Shown here: positions 44,410 to 54,972 of the stretch, piece after piece | How positions within the stretch are numbered: position 1 is the first letter of the stretch | How the letters are laid out: each line of letters opens with the position of its first letter | From: Pedobacter indicus | GTDB lineage: Bacteria > Bacteroidota > Bacteroidia > Sphingobacteriales > Sphingobacteriaceae | NCBI RefSeq assembly: GCF_003449035.1 | Contig: NZ_QRGB01000001.1 | Coordinates: forward strand, 1,674,001-1,738,000 | DNA: 64,000 nucleotides | Direction: 5' to 3' | Translations under genes and position numbers: made by a program | Notes under the pieces: model-generated | Told to the model about the DNA's origin: nothing | What the model saw: the letters and a program-made list of their open reading frames with translations, nothing else | Database searches by the model: none

Positions 44410-47400
44410 ATGAAGAAGTTTCTACTTTTTTTCTTAATGCTACTAAGCAGCGCTACACTCTATGCGCAGGTTACAACGAGTAGCCTTACAGGAACGGTTC
44501 TGGAACCGAATGGCGAAAGCGCCATCGGAACCAGCGTGAAAGCTACCCACGTACCCAGCGGTACAAGCTATTCTACTGTTGTTAACGAAACCGGGAGGTT
44601 CAATATCCCGAACATGCGGGTTGGCGGGCCGTATATTGTTGAAATGAGCTATATCGGTTACCAAACCTCTACTTTTGAAAACATCACTTTATTGCTGGGA
44701 CAGCCTTTTGTGATCAATGCTACCTTAGCAGAAGGAGGAACGGAATTGACTGAAGTTGTAATCATGGGTCAAACAGGTTCTAAACTAAACACCAACAGAA
44801 CAGGTGCTAGTACAAACATCAGTACCGATGCATTAGAAACCTTGCCGACCATCAGTCGCAGTCTAACAGATTTTACCAGATTGACACCTCAGTCATCAGG
44901 AACATCTTTTGCCGGAAGAGACGGACGTTATAATAACTTGCAAATCGACGGGTCCAACTTCAACAATGGTTTTGGTCTGAGTGACGCGCCGCTTCCAGGT
45001 GGTAACTCACAACCGATATCTTTAGATGCGATTGAAGAAGTTCAGGTAAACATTGCGCCTTTTGATATTCGTCAGAGCGGATTTACAGGCGCTGGAATCA
45101 ATGCCGTTACCCGGAGCGGTACCAATACCTTCACCGGATCGGTTTACGGCTATTATAACAATGAAAGCTTTCAGGGTAATAAAATTAATGATATTGAATT
45201 AGATGAAAGCGAAGATGCTGCCACCAAAAACTATGGTTTCCGCTTAGGTGGTTCGATTATCAAAAACAAGCTGTTTTTCTTCGTAAACGCCGAGCGGGTT
45301 GAAGAGACGGGTGCAAATGCCTCTGGGGCGAACCTTTGGAGAGCCTCTGAGAACGGAGTTGCAGACCCCGATCGTAATATCGCACGTACAAGTATCGCTG
45401 ATTTAACCGCAGTGAGGGATCACTTAATTAACCAATGGGGCTACGATCCGGGACGTTATGAGGGTTATGCGAACGATGCAAAGCAGCATAGTACGAAGTT
45501 CTTAGCACGTATCGACTGGAACATCAATGATATTCACAAGCTGGCTGTACGCTATAATCAGGTTGTGGGTATTTCAAATGCCTTGACCAATGCGTCTTCA
45601 GGCCCATCACCCCGATCGAGTACAGGGCGCGTAAGCTCTAACTCCATTTCTTTTGAGAACTCAAATTATGGAATGGAAAATACCGTACGGTCGATCACAG
45701 CTGAACTGTCAAGTAATTTCAGTCCGAGTCTTTCCAATCAGTTTTTAGCGACCTACAGTAAAATACAAGACAAAAGAACATCCAACAGCGATGTTTTCCC
45801 AATGGTTGATATCTGGGATGGAAGTGCTACCGGAACCAATTACATGACTTTTGGTTATGAATTATTTACTTATAATAACGACGTAGTCAATGATAACTAC
45901 TCATTTGTGAACAACCTTACTTTTGTTACTGGTGATCATACCATCACAGGTGGGGCAGCCTTTGAAATACAAAAATTTGGTAATGCCTACGTGCGCATGG
46001 GAACCTCGTATTACCGTTACGAGTCCGTAGAAGATTTTCTTTCTACCGGCGGGCCCAATGAAGTGGCACCGATCATGTTTGGGGTAACCTATCCGTATGA
46101 AGGTATGGATCCTTATAGCCGTGTAAACTTCGGACAGGCATCTTTATATGTTCAAGATCGTTATGCAGTGAATGATCGACTAGATATTACAGCCGGATTG
46201 CGTGCAGAGTTGCCTATTTATTTGAATGATTTAACACCAAATCAGGGAATCAACAACATGGAGTTACTTGGTTCAGACGGGAACCCTAAAAACTACGATT
46301 CCGGAAATTGGCCAAAATCACGTATCATGCTTTCCCCTCGTATTGGCTTTAACTATGATGTCGAGGGTGATCGCAGTCTGATTCTCCGAGGCGGAACAGG
46401 AATCTTTACTGGCCGTATCCCGTTTGTTTGGTTAACCAACATGCCTACCAATGCCGGTGTTATCCAAAACAATGTTGAACCTCAAAGCTATGATCAAGTA
46501 GCTGGTTGGATTGGCGGGATTCGCTTCAATCCAGACCCTTATCACTGGGTGAACAATCCAGTTCCCGGTTCGGAAGGTGTATTTATCAAAAACCCATCAG
46601 GAGGTAATCCAAGTTCATTCGCTTTAGTCGATGATGAATTCAAAATGCCGAAAGTATGGAGAACTAGTTTCGGTGTTGATTATCAGATCCCCAATACGCC
46701 ATTGACTGCGGTAGCCGATCTTTTATATACAAGAGACATTAATGCAGTCTATCAGTTTGGCGCGAACCGTGCCACCAATGTTGCGAAAATGAGCTATGCG
46801 CCTGGAGACGAGAGAGATTTTTATACAACGGACAATGTCGCTTATAATGATGCTATCGGTGCTAACAACGCTACTATCTTAACCAATACGAAAGAAAAAG
46901 GTCATTCATACAGTGCAACTGTCGGTCTGACTTTACCTCAACGAACGGCTGGATTTACTGGAGGTATTTACTATACTCATTCCGGCGCTAAAGAGGTTTC
47001 TGGAAATCCCGGCTCGAATGCTTCTTCTGCTTGGGTGGGAAGTCCATCGATTAACAACCCGAACGAACAATTATTGTATCAGTCAGCCTATGCGCTTCCA
47101 CATCGTGTAAATGCTAATATTTCCTATGCGGTTGAGTACCTGAACCATTTGGCAACTACGTTCTCGATTTTCTATAACGGATCGCATCAGGGAAGGTTCT
47201 CATATCAGTATAACTCTGATTTTAATGGTGACGGGATCGCAGCAGATTTGATTTTCTTACCGCAAAACACATCCGATATCACCTTTGTAGATATTACAAA
47301 CGATGATGGCGTTCTGTTTACTGCAGCTGAACAGGCCGCGGCATTTGACGCTTATATCGCTAAAAATGATCTAGAACAATACAGAGGAGAATATTTGAAA

Positions 47401-47736
47401 AGGAATGATTTCCTGTTGCCTTGGTTAAACCGTTTTGATGTGCGCATCGCACAGGAAATCATGGCACCGGTTGCGGGTCGCAGACATTCGCTGGAGATCA
47501 GTCTGGATATTTTGAACTTTGGTAATCTTTTAAACAAGGAATGGGGTGTTCAGAAAACATTGAATAATGCACAACGCTTATTGAGCCCGGCGAGCATCAG
47601 TGCTACGAACCCAACGTTTAGAATGATGACCGTTTCCGAGGGAAGTCAAGTGATCTTACCTGAAACTCCTTTCCGCGACGTGGTTTCTTATAATTCAACC
47701 TGGAAAATGCAGTTGGGTCTTCGTTACTCATTCTAA
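44410..47736 (+). CDS. Oar-like TonB-dependent receptor with carboxypeptidase-type N-domain
   Basis: 1108 residues from the ATG at 44410 (a TTG two codons upstream is not needed). Signal peptide about 1-19, carboxypeptidase-regulatory-like domain about 25-110 (LTGTVLEPNGESAIGTSVKA), plug about 120-230 (GRDGRYNNLQIDGSNFNNGF, GINAVTRSGTNTFTG) and a large barrel ending LQLGLRYSF-like (MQLGLRYSF). Oar-type receptors transport large ligands or take part in protein export and adhesion; the ligand is unknown. It is monocistronic and followed by a terminator. Confidence 0.93.
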   Translation: MKKFLLFFLMLLSSATLYAQVTTSSLTGTVLEPNGESAIGTSVKATHVPSGTSYSTVVNETGRFNIPNMRVGGPYIVEMSYIGYQTSTFENITLLLGQPFVINATLAEGGTELTEVVIMGQTGSKLNTNRTGASTNISTDALETLPTISRSLTDFTRLTPQSSGTSFAGRDGRYNNLQIDGSNFNNGFGLSDAPLPGGNSQPISLDAIEEVQVNIAPFDIRQSGFTGAGINAVTRSGTNTFTGSVYGYYNNESFQGNKINDIELDESEDAATKNYGFRLGGSIIKNKLFFFVNAERVEETGANASGANLWRASENGVADPDRNIARTSIADLTAVRDHLINQWGYDPGRYEGYANDAKQHSTKFLARIDWNINDIHKLAVRYNQVVGISNALTNASSGPSPRSSTGRVSSNSISFENSNYGMENTVRSITAELSSNFSPSLSNQFLATYSKIQDKRTSNSDVFPMVDIWDGSATGTNYMTFGYELFTYNNDVVNDNYSFVNNLTFVTGDHTITGGAAFEIQKFGNAYVRMGTSYYRYESVEDFLSTGGPNEVAPIMFGVTYPYEGMDPYSRVNFGQASLYVQDRYAVNDRLDITAGLRAELPIYLNDLTPNQGINNMELLGSDGNPKNYDSGNWPKSRIMLSPRIGFNYDVEGDRSLILRGGTGIFTGRIPFVWLTNMPTNAGVIQNNVEPQSYDQVAGWIGGIRFNPDPYHWVNNPVPGSEGVFIKNPSGGNPSSFALVDDEFKMPKVWRTSFGVDYQIPNTPLTAVADLLYTRDINAVYQFGANRATNVAKMSYAPGDERDFYTTDNVAYNDAIGANNATILTNTKEKGHSYSATVGLTLPQRTAGFTGGIYYTHSGAKEVSGNPGSNASSAWVGSPSINNPNEQLLYQSAYALPHRVNANISYAVEYLNHLATTFSIFYNGSHQGRFSYQYNSDFNGDGIAADLIFLPQNTSDITFVDITNDDGVLFTAAEQAAAFDAYIAKNDLEQYRGEYLKRNDFLLPWLNRFDVRIAQEIMAPVAGRRHSLEISLDILNFGNLLNKEWGVQKTLNNAQRLLSPASISATNPTFRMMTVSEGSQVILPETPFRDVVSYNSTWKMQLGLRYSF

Positions 47737-47785
47737 CGATCTGAGTTTGTCTAAACACTAGAATTTTCAAAAGTATCATGCCCGT

Positions 47786-47836
47786 ACACGGAATCGTCTA
47801 TTTTTTAAACAAAAGCGGACGATTCCGTGTTTTTAT
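47786..47836 (+). terminator. Terminator after the Oar-like receptor
   Basis: ACACGGAATCGTC (47786-47798) pairs with GACGATTCCGTGT (47818-47830) across a 19-base AT-rich loop, followed by TTTT. Confidence 0.85.
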
Positions 47837-47869
47837 AAAACATCCAGGAGTATTTAAAATCAATGTGTT

Positions 47870-48766
47870 ATGAAAAAAGAGGCAACAAAAAAGGAAGCTA
47901 AGAAAAAAGAGATCAAGGCAAAAAAGGCACCAAAAGGTCAGGTTCAAAAAGATCAACCGGGTGATGAATATAAAATGGACCCCCGTCCAGAATCTACTCC
48001 TGATGATCCGGCAGCCGGTAGGCTCGAGGGGAAGGTTGCTATTATTTCCGGGGGTGACAGTGGTATCGGTCGCGCGGTTGCGTTAGCCTTTGTAGCAGAA
48101 GGTGCTTCGGTTGTTCTCGCTTATCTCGATGAAAAAAAGGATGCGGAAGAAACCAAAAAGCTGGTTGGAAAAGCCGGAGGCGACTGTTTGCTGATATCAG
48201 CCGATGTTACTGAGGTAAAATCCTGTGAAAAGATTATAGCTAAGACCATTGACCGCTTTAAGAAAATCGATATTTTAGTCAACAACGCTGCGGTTCAATA
48301 TCCTCAGAACTCGCTGGCAGATATTACAGATGAGCAACTGGACAAAACCTTTAAGACGAATATCCTTTCGTACTTTTATTTGACAAGAGCAGCTTTGCCA
48401 TATCTGAAAAAAGGGGCGAGTATTATCAACACAACCTCGGTTACCGCATACAGAGGTAGCGGGCATTTGATCGACTATGCATCTACCAAGGGTGCAATCG
48501 TCGGGTTTACACGTTCGTTGGCCACCAATCTGGCGAAGAAAGGCATACGGGTAAACGGAGTGGCGCCGGGACCTATCTGGACACCGTTAATCCCTTCCAG
48601 CTTTACGAAAAAGCAAGTAGCTGAATTTGGTAAGGACGTACCGCTGGGTCGTCCGGGACAGCCTAACGAGGTAGCCCCGTCATACGTTTTTCTGGCTTCT
48701 GATGACGCGAGCTATATGACCGGTCAAATAATCCATCCGAATGGTGGCGAAATTATAAATGGCTAA
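47870..48766 (+). CDS. SDR family oxidoreductase (YghA/GsP39-type)
   Basis: 298 residues. The first 35 are Lys-rich and low-complexity; then DPRPESTPDDPAAGRLEGKV leads into the Rossmann fold (GGDSGIGRAVA, 61-71) with NNA at 138-140 and the catalytic Ser190, Tyr203 and Lys207. The N-terminal PRP-type arm is typical of the YghA/general stress protein 39 group. Substrate unknown. The glycosyltransferase gene follows at 8 bases, so the SDR gene may head that operon. Confidence 0.93.
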   Translation: MKKEATKKEAKKKEIKAKKAPKGQVQKDQPGDEYKMDPRPESTPDDPAAGRLEGKVAIISGGDSGIGRAVALAFVAEGASVVLAYLDEKKDAEETKKLVGKAGGDCLLISADVTEVKSCEKIIAKTIDRFKKIDILVNNAAVQYPQNSLADITDEQLDKTFKTNILSYFYLTRAALPYLKKGASIINTTSVTAYRGSGHLIDYASTKGAIVGFTRSLATNLAKKGIRVNGVAPGPIWTPLIPSSFTKKQVAEFGKDVPLGRPGQPNEVAPSYVFLASDDASYMTGQIIHPNGGEIING

Positions 48767-48774
48767 TCTATCGA

Positions 48775-49941
48775 ATGAGAAAAATTAAAGTGGCTTTTTT
48801 TGCCGAAATCCTGATCGATGATTTCGATGGTGCCTCGCGAACCATGTTTCAATTGATCAACCGCATTCCTAACGAGGAGTTTGATTTCCTGTTTATTTAT
48901 GGAAAAGGATCTGAGGAAATTGCCAATCAAGCTTGTTTTAAGGTGCCGATACTGGATCTGCCGATGAACGCAGGTTATACGATGGCATTGCCCTCTATGG
49001 CGAAAGCGAAATTAAAAAAGCGACTTGCCAGTTTTTCACCCGATGTCGTTCACATAGCAACACCCTCCCTTTTAGGAGCATTTGCATTAAAATACGCCCG
49101 GCAACATGCTTTGCCCGTTATCAGTATCTATCATACTCATTTTGTATCTTATGTCGCTTATTATTTAAGGCGCCTGCCATTTTTAATTGAGCCTGTCAAG
49201 CATTTTCTTACCGACAATCAGCGGAACTTTTACAATCGCTGCGATCTGGTATATGTTCCGGCTCAAAGTATCAAGACAGAACTTCAAGACTTTGGAATTT
49301 TACAGTCGAAAATGAAGTTATGGCAACGAGGGATCGATACGGAGCTTTTTTCTCCGAAGCACCGCGACAAACTCTATTTGGAAAAACTAACTGGAAATCA
49401 GCATCCGACTATTCTTTTTGTAAGTCGCCTCGTTTGGGAAAAGAATCTCGAGACCCTATTTCGCATTTATGAACTCATTCAAAAGTGCGGGCGTCAGGTT
49501 AACCTGGTAATCGGCGGTGATGGAGCTGCCAGACAGGCTTGCATCGAACATATGCCTGAAGCAATATTTACAGGAAAAGTCAACCATCAGCAGCTGGCAA
49601 CATTGTATGCAAGCGCAGATGTTTTTTTGTTTCCGTCTGTTTCTGAAGCCTACGGCAATGTAGTACTTGAGGCCATGGCATCCGGACTGCCCTGTGTTAT
49701 TGCTGATGGCGGGGGTTCAAAAGACTTTGTTCAGAATGGGGTGAACGGATTTAAATGCAATCCGTACGATGAACATGATTATCTGAAAAAAATATTATTA
49801 GTTTTGCAAGATGATGAGCTAAGGGGAATGTTTTCCCTTGCCGGCCTTAAATATAGTCATCGACTTAGTTGGGATCAGCTTGCTGAAGTTTATTTTAATG
49901 ATCTTCAAAGTTTGACTGCTTCTTCAAAGATGGCAATATAA
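48775..49941 (+). CDS. GT4-type glycosyltransferase
   Basis: 388 residues, GT-B fold. The N-domain has ILIDDFDGASRTMFQLINRI and HTHFVSYVAYYLRR; the C-domain has the donor-binding FVSRLVWEKNLETL and FPSVSEAYGNVVLEAMASGL (E-X7-E). The arrangement resembles lipid glycosyltransferases such as SqdX/MgtA, which add sugar to diacylglycerol or another lipid. No signal peptide. It is followed 9 bases later by a membrane protein and then a second glycosyltransferase. Confidence 0.88.
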   Translation: MRKIKVAFFAEILIDDFDGASRTMFQLINRIPNEEFDFLFIYGKGSEEIANQACFKVPILDLPMNAGYTMALPSMAKAKLKKRLASFSPDVVHIATPSLLGAFALKYARQHALPVISIYHTHFVSYVAYYLRRLPFLIEPVKHFLTDNQRNFYNRCDLVYVPAQSIKTELQDFGILQSKMKLWQRGIDTELFSPKHRDKLYLEKLTGNQHPTILFVSRLVWEKNLETLFRIYELIQKCGRQVNLVIGGDGAARQACIEHMPEAIFTGKVNHQQLATLYASADVFLFPSVSEAYGNVVLEAMASGLPCVIADGGGSKDFVQNGVNGFKCNPYDEHDYLKKILLVLQDDELRGMFSLAGLKYSHRLSWDQLAEVYFNDLQSLTASSKMAI

Positions 49942-49950
49942 GCACATACT

Positions 49951-50904
49951 ATGAAGAAGTGGTTAACCATTATTATTACGATTGGCATCCTCGTATCGTT
50001 GTACTTTTTTCTACAAGCGACCGATATGAATCAAGTGATGAAATCAGTTTCACACGTAGGATACCGCTTTGTTGTGTTGATTCTTGTCACCGGAATAGCC
50101 TATCTCCTTGGCACATTAAGCTGGCAATATTGCCTTGGCGATAAGCATCGGGCGGTTTCATTGGGTAGATTATACTTGATCAGGCATGTAGGGGAGACCT
50201 TCACACTCTTTAATCCCGCAAGTGTCGTCGGGGGTGATTCGCTTAAGGCCGTGATGCTGAGCAAGTATGGTATAGATTCAAAGCGTGCAGCCGCATCTGT
50301 ACTCTTATCACGCCTTATGATGATGGCCAGTCAGCTCACTCTTTTTCTCTCTTCCTTTGTCGCCATGATGATTCAACTACCTATGTTGAAGGTTTTTGAC
50401 GCCAATCTGCAAACTTCAGCGATCTCTCCTTTTCTGGCGGCCAAATCAAAATCATTGCGAGTGAAAGTAATGAATTTCGTTCGCGAAGTTCCCCCTCTTA
50501 TCCGGGAGAATAGAAAATTTATGTGGCTATCGGTTTTGTTTGCGGTTCTGCATTGGATTTTTGGGGCACTGGAGTTTTATTTCATTCTCAAGTTTCTGAA
50601 CATTGACATCACCATCGTACAGGCCCTGGTGATCGATCTCGGAGTTGTTTTTTTTAAAACAGCCGGTGCATTTGTTCCCGGGCAGATAGGTTTTGAAGAG
50701 TATGGCAATAAAATCATGCTGTCGATAGTGGGCGTCAGCAGTGCGGAGGTATGGGTAACGGCATCAATTTTAAGGAGGGCGCGTCAACTGGTGTGGATCG
50801 GGCTGGGTGTTGCTTTTTATTTTATATTCTTCAGTAAGAAGCAACAGCCTGAGGAGGAGCCCGAATTAATAGAAGAAAGTGGAAATACTATTTATAAGCC
50901 ATAA
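49951..50904 (+). CDS. Lysylphosphatidylglycerol synthetase/UPF0104-type membrane protein
   Basis: 317 residues with about eight membrane segments and a short charged tail. The UPF0104/LPG-synthetase TM-domain pattern is visible: HVGETFTLFNPASVVGGDSL, DSKRAAASVLLSRLMMMASQ and DLGVVFFKTAGAFVPGQIGF with EEYGNKIM. These proteins act as lipid flippases or transporters of glycolipid intermediates. Its 3' end overlaps the next glycosyltransferase by 26 bases, so it is probably the flippase of a glycolipid made by the neighbours. Confidence 0.85.
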   Translation: MKKWLTIIITIGILVSLYFFLQATDMNQVMKSVSHVGYRFVVLILVTGIAYLLGTLSWQYCLGDKHRAVSLGRLYLIRHVGETFTLFNPASVVGGDSLKAVMLSKYGIDSKRAAASVLLSRLMMMASQLTLFLSSFVAMMIQLPMLKVFDANLQTSAISPFLAAKSKSLRVKVMNFVREVPPLIRENRKFMWLSVLFAVLHWIFGALEFYFILKFLNIDITIVQALVIDLGVVFFKTAGAFVPGQIGFEEYGNKIMLSIVGVSSAEVWVTASILRRARQLVWIGLGVAFYFIFFSKKQQPEEEPELIEESGNTIYKP

Positions 50905-52051
50905 ATATCCCCCGGCGGTGGGTGGCATGGAGAAACAAAGCTTTGAGCTGATCAACGGCATGAAAGCTTTGGCAAAGGTTCATTCCATTGTATATGACGG
51001 AACCGGGAGTCGTTTTCATTTTTTTCGGACGTTGAATCGACAAATTCTTCGGAAAATAGAGAGTCACCCCGATATCTCGATCATTCACTACAACGATGGT
51101 CTTTTGGCAGCCTTTAGTTTACTTCACCGTGGCTACGGGCACATCAAGCGAACTGCGACATTCCATGGTCTGGATGTGGTGTTTCCAAGTTCGTTTTATC
51201 AGAAATTAATCATTCCAAAATTCAATAGCTTTGAGCGGATCATTGCGGTAAGCCGGGCGACAGCCCAGGCTTGTATCGAAAGGGGAATTCAAGCAGCCAA
51301 GGTCGTAGTTATCAACAATGGAGTAGATGACCCTTTGCCCTCCAACCTTAGTCGTGAGCAGCTGGATAAGCTATTGCTTGCACGTTACGGGTTAAACGCC
51401 GTCAATCGAAAAGTTCTGATATGCATGGGACGGGCTGTCAAAAGAAAGGGCTTTTCTTGGTTTATCAAAGAGGTCATGCCGGAGATGCCCGAAGGTGTTC
51501 TTCTGTTGATGGTTGGCCCGCTTTCCCGTCAAAAGAGAGATCCCTGGTATATTCGCTATGCCCCTCGTTTTGTCCGCCAGAAGTTAGAACTCTTTCTCGG
51601 CTATCCGTCTGATGAATCGCATATCGATGAATTGATTGCCAGACCTGAATTTCATAAGCAAGTTATTCGTTTGGGGACATTACCTGACAATGAGGTTCAG
51701 GCGCTCTTCGTTCATTCAGAGGCTTTTATTATGCCGAATATTGAAGTAAAAGGGGATATGGAAGGCTTCGGGCTGGTTTGTCTGGAGGCTGCCATATGTG
51801 GGGCACATGTGCTGGCTTCGGCTAGTGGTGGAATTACCGATGCGATTATTCACCAAAAAAATGGCGAACTGATTGAATCCGGCAATTCGGGAGCATGGAT
51901 TGAAAAGCTGCTCGCCATCCTTAACCGCCCAACGGATGCTAAGTTAGCTGCAACAGGTATTAGCGACTTTACACGATCAAACTTCACTTGGTCGAAAATG
52001 TGCGCCGGATATGGTAAGGAGTTTCAATTATTAGTGTCAAAAAACAAATAG
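50879..52051 (+). CDS. GT4-type glycosyltransferase
   Basis: 390 residues starting with GTG at 50879, inside the upstream gene. The start is supported by the family N-terminus ILFISHKYPPAVGGMEKQSF that begins right after it. GT-B motifs: ICMGRAVKRKGFSWF and MEGFGLVCLEAAICGAHVLA (E-X7-E). Acceptor unknown. Together with the other GT4 and the flippase-like protein it suggests synthesis of a surface or membrane glycolipid. Confidence 0.88.
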   Translation: MEILFISHKYPPAVGGMEKQSFELINGMKALAKVHSIVYDGTGSRFHFFRTLNRQILRKIESHPDISIIHYNDGLLAAFSLLHRGYGHIKRTATFHGLDVVFPSSFYQKLIIPKFNSFERIIAVSRATAQACIERGIQAAKVVVINNGVDDPLPSNLSREQLDKLLLARYGLNAVNRKVLICMGRAVKRKGFSWFIKEVMPEMPEGVLLLMVGPLSRQKRDPWYIRYAPRFVRQKLELFLGYPSDESHIDELIARPEFHKQVIRLGTLPDNEVQALFVHSEAFIMPNIEVKGDMEGFGLVCLEAAICGAHVLASASGGITDAIIHQKNGELIESGNSGAWIEKLLAILNRPTDAKLAATGISDFTRSNFTWSKMCAGYGKEFQLLVSKNK

Positions 52052-52124
52052 ATAATGTAATTATTAGTTAACTCATGGTTAATAATAAAGGCGTAATCTA
52101 GCGGAAATTTAATCACTCGCAATT

Positions 52125-54941
52125 ATGTCTAAATTTTACCAGTTTATTGCCCTGTTATTCATTTTCATACTTCCTGTTCAGGCTTTCGCACAAAGCGGTG
52201 TTGTAAGCGGCAAGGTAACCGATCATCAAAAAGTGTCACTACCCGGCGCTACCGTCAAACTGTCGCCCATCAACCGCTACACCGTTTCAACACAGACGGG
52301 TACATTTGAGCTACTGAATGTACCCGCAGGTAATTACGAAATTTCGATTGACTACCTTGGTTACAAACCGGTTCGACAATCAATTACTGTAGCTGAAGGC
52401 GGAAACACCCGTATTGACCTCGTACTGGAGGATGGTTCTACCGAGATGAATGCCGTTATTGTCATGGGTGATTTGTTACGAGGGCAGGCGAGGGCGCTTA
52501 ATCAGCAAAGAAGTAATCAAAATATATCCAACGTCATTTCTTCAGATCAGGTAGGGCGTTTTCCTGATGCGAACATTGGCGACGCCTTGAAGCGGGTGCC
52601 CGGCATTACGATGCAAAATGATCAAGGGGAAGCAAGGAATATTATTATCAGAGGACTGGCTTCGGAATTGAATTCCGTAACATTAAACGGCGATCGGATT
52701 CCTTCGGCTGAGGGTGATAACCGAAAGGTGCAGATGGACTTAATCCCTTCTGATATGATTTCTGTCATTGAGGTAAATAAAACACTGACACCAGATATGG
52801 ATGCCGACGCCATCGGCGGTTCCGTGAATTTGGTTACACGCGCCGCACCAAATGGTGAGCGTATTTCGGCAACCTTGGCAACAGGATACAATCCCATTCG
52901 GGAAAAGGCGCTGTATTCAGGCTCATTCGTTTATGGTAACCGATTTGCTGATAATGCGTTGGGATTGGTTTTGAGCGGATCCTATAATAATAATGACTAT
53001 GGCTCTGACGATGTGGAAGCTGAGTGGGTTGAAGAAGATGGCCTGGAATACATCGAAGGCTATGAAATTCGTAAATATGATGTAAAACGGGTACGGCGAA
53101 GCATTTCAGCAGCACTGGATTATAAAATCAATGATAACCATATCCTCTACGCCACGGCTATGTACAATTGGCGCGATGATTTAGAAAACCGCTTTAAGAA
53201 TGAGATGAGTGATATGGTTCCTGTCTTAGATGGAAGCGGTCAGATTGTCGGATACGAAGGGACGGTTGTGCGTGAAACCAAAGGGGGTATTGGTAACAGC
53301 AGAAACCATAGTCGCCGTTTAGAAGATCAGCGTATGCAGAACTATTCTTTACGGGGCGAGCATCTGTTGGGAACCCGACTGGATATGGATTGGTCCGTAA
53401 ATTATTCGACCGCCAGTGAAGATCGCCCGAACGAGCGCTATATTGCTTTTGAACAAGAAGGCGTCGGTTTTACATTTAATGGCGATCCGCGCATACCATT
53501 GTTCACTCCTTCTGCTGATTTTAATGCGGAAAGCTTGGAGCTCGATGAAATTTCGGAAAATCACGACTATACCAACGAAACTGAATTTGGTGCAAAAGTG
53601 AACCTCCGAGTTCCTTTTTCAGTTATAAATGATCAGAAAGGAAGGTTGCGTTTTGGTGCTCGTGTGCGTATCAAAACGAAGGATCGGGATAATATCTTCA
53701 ATGAGTACTCACCAATCGACGACCTGGGGGTCTTGGGTGAGGTGAATAATGTATTTTGGCCGGGAGATAATTTTCAACCCGGATCACATCTGGTGCCAGG
53801 CTTATTCGCCTCGTCAAATTTGCTCGGAAATCTCGATCTGACCAATGGATCTTTGTTTGAAGAAGAGGCTGTTCCGGATGAATATTTAACTGTTAATTAC
53901 TCGGCAGATGAAAAGATATACGCAGGTTATTTGCGGTGGGATCAGGATATTACGGATGAGATATCCATGATCGCCGGTGCGCGGGTCGAATTCACAGGCA
54001 TTGATTATACAGGCAACCTGGTTCAGGATGAAGAAGAGCTTACCGGAACAAGAAATGTGAAGAACGACTATGTTAATGTGCTGCCAAGCCTGACATTTAA
54101 ATTTGTTCCGGAGGAAAATCTGATCTTTAGGCTGGCCGCAACGACTGCATTGGCGCGACCAAATTATTACGCTCTGAGCCCCTTCGTTGCAAGCATACCA
54201 AGCGACCGTGAACTCCTGGCCGGTAATCCGGATCTAAAAGCGACCTATGCCTATAATCTGGATATGATGGTTGAGAAATACTTTACTTCGGTGGGCATCA
54301 TCTCCGGAGGCGTTTTCTACAAGCAGCTAGATGATTTTATTTATACGTACTACGATCAGTCTTATTCAAGAGATAAATTCGCTGCCGATTTTCCAGATGT
54401 CCAAAACCCAGTTCCCGCAGGAGAAAAATGGGAATTTGTTCAAACCAGAAATGGTGAGAGTGTTGATGTATATGGAATTGAACTAGCGGCGCAAAGACAA
54501 TTGGACTTCTTGCCAGGTAAGTTTCTAAGCGGCTTTGGAGTATATGCTAACTACACGTACACCAAGTCGATCGCTAAAGGTATTTCCAATGAAGACGGTG
54601 ATTTTCGCGAAGATGTGAGTTTGCCGGGTACTGCGCCACATATGTTAAACGGGTCACTTTCCTGGGAAAACGAGAAGTTTTTGGCGAGACTGTCCTTAAA
54701 TTATACAGCGGCCTACTTGGATGCATTAGGGGAGTCTGCTTTCTCGGATGCCTACTATGATGAGCAACTTTTCCTGGATGCCAATGCCTCTTATAAAGTG
54801 ACCCCGCTTTTAAGACTCTTTGCCGAAGCAAATAACCTGACCAATCAGCCGCTACGTTATTACCAGGGGATTTCCTCTCGCACCATGCAAGCGGAATATT
54901 ACAGACCCCGCTATACTATCGGCCTGAAACTAGATCTATAA
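52125..54941 (+). CDS. TonB-dependent receptor, probable phytate/inositol phosphate uptake
   Basis: 938 residues; signal peptide about 1-23, carboxypeptidase-like domain about 24-105 (VSGKVTDHQKVSLPGATVKL), plug about 110-220 (IGDALKRVPGITMQNDQGEA, IIRGLASELNSVTLNGDRIP, VIEVNKTLTPDMDADAIGGS) and a barrel ending GLKLDL. This TonB receptor type with IRGL...VTLNGDR and DMDADAIGG is the Caulobacter-style family. The phytase gene follows at 31 bases, so the ligand is likely phytate or its products; this is context-based. Confidence 0.9.
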   Translation: MSKFYQFIALLFIFILPVQAFAQSGVVSGKVTDHQKVSLPGATVKLSPINRYTVSTQTGTFELLNVPAGNYEISIDYLGYKPVRQSITVAEGGNTRIDLVLEDGSTEMNAVIVMGDLLRGQARALNQQRSNQNISNVISSDQVGRFPDANIGDALKRVPGITMQNDQGEARNIIIRGLASELNSVTLNGDRIPSAEGDNRKVQMDLIPSDMISVIEVNKTLTPDMDADAIGGSVNLVTRAAPNGERISATLATGYNPIREKALYSGSFVYGNRFADNALGLVLSGSYNNNDYGSDDVEAEWVEEDGLEYIEGYEIRKYDVKRVRRSISAALDYKINDNHILYATAMYNWRDDLENRFKNEMSDMVPVLDGSGQIVGYEGTVVRETKGGIGNSRNHSRRLEDQRMQNYSLRGEHLLGTRLDMDWSVNYSTASEDRPNERYIAFEQEGVGFTFNGDPRIPLFTPSADFNAESLELDEISENHDYTNETEFGAKVNLRVPFSVINDQKGRLRFGARVRIKTKDRDNIFNEYSPIDDLGVLGEVNNVFWPGDNFQPGSHLVPGLFASSNLLGNLDLTNGSLFEEEAVPDEYLTVNYSADEKIYAGYLRWDQDITDEISMIAGARVEFTGIDYTGNLVQDEEELTGTRNVKNDYVNVLPSLTFKFVPEENLIFRLAATTALARPNYYALSPFVASIPSDRELLAGNPDLKATYAYNLDMMVEKYFTSVGIISGGVFYKQLDDFIYTYYDQSYSRDKFAADFPDVQNPVPAGEKWEFVQTRNGESVDVYGIELAAQRQLDFLPGKFLSGFGVYANYTYTKSIAKGISNEDGDFREDVSLPGTAPHMLNGSLSWENEKFLARLSLNYTAAYLDALGESAFSDAYYDEQLFLDANASYKVTPLLRLFAEANNLTNQPLRYYQGISSRTMQAEYYRPRYTIGLKLDL

Positions 54942-54972
54942 ACCAGATAAATCGAATATATTTAAAACAAAT

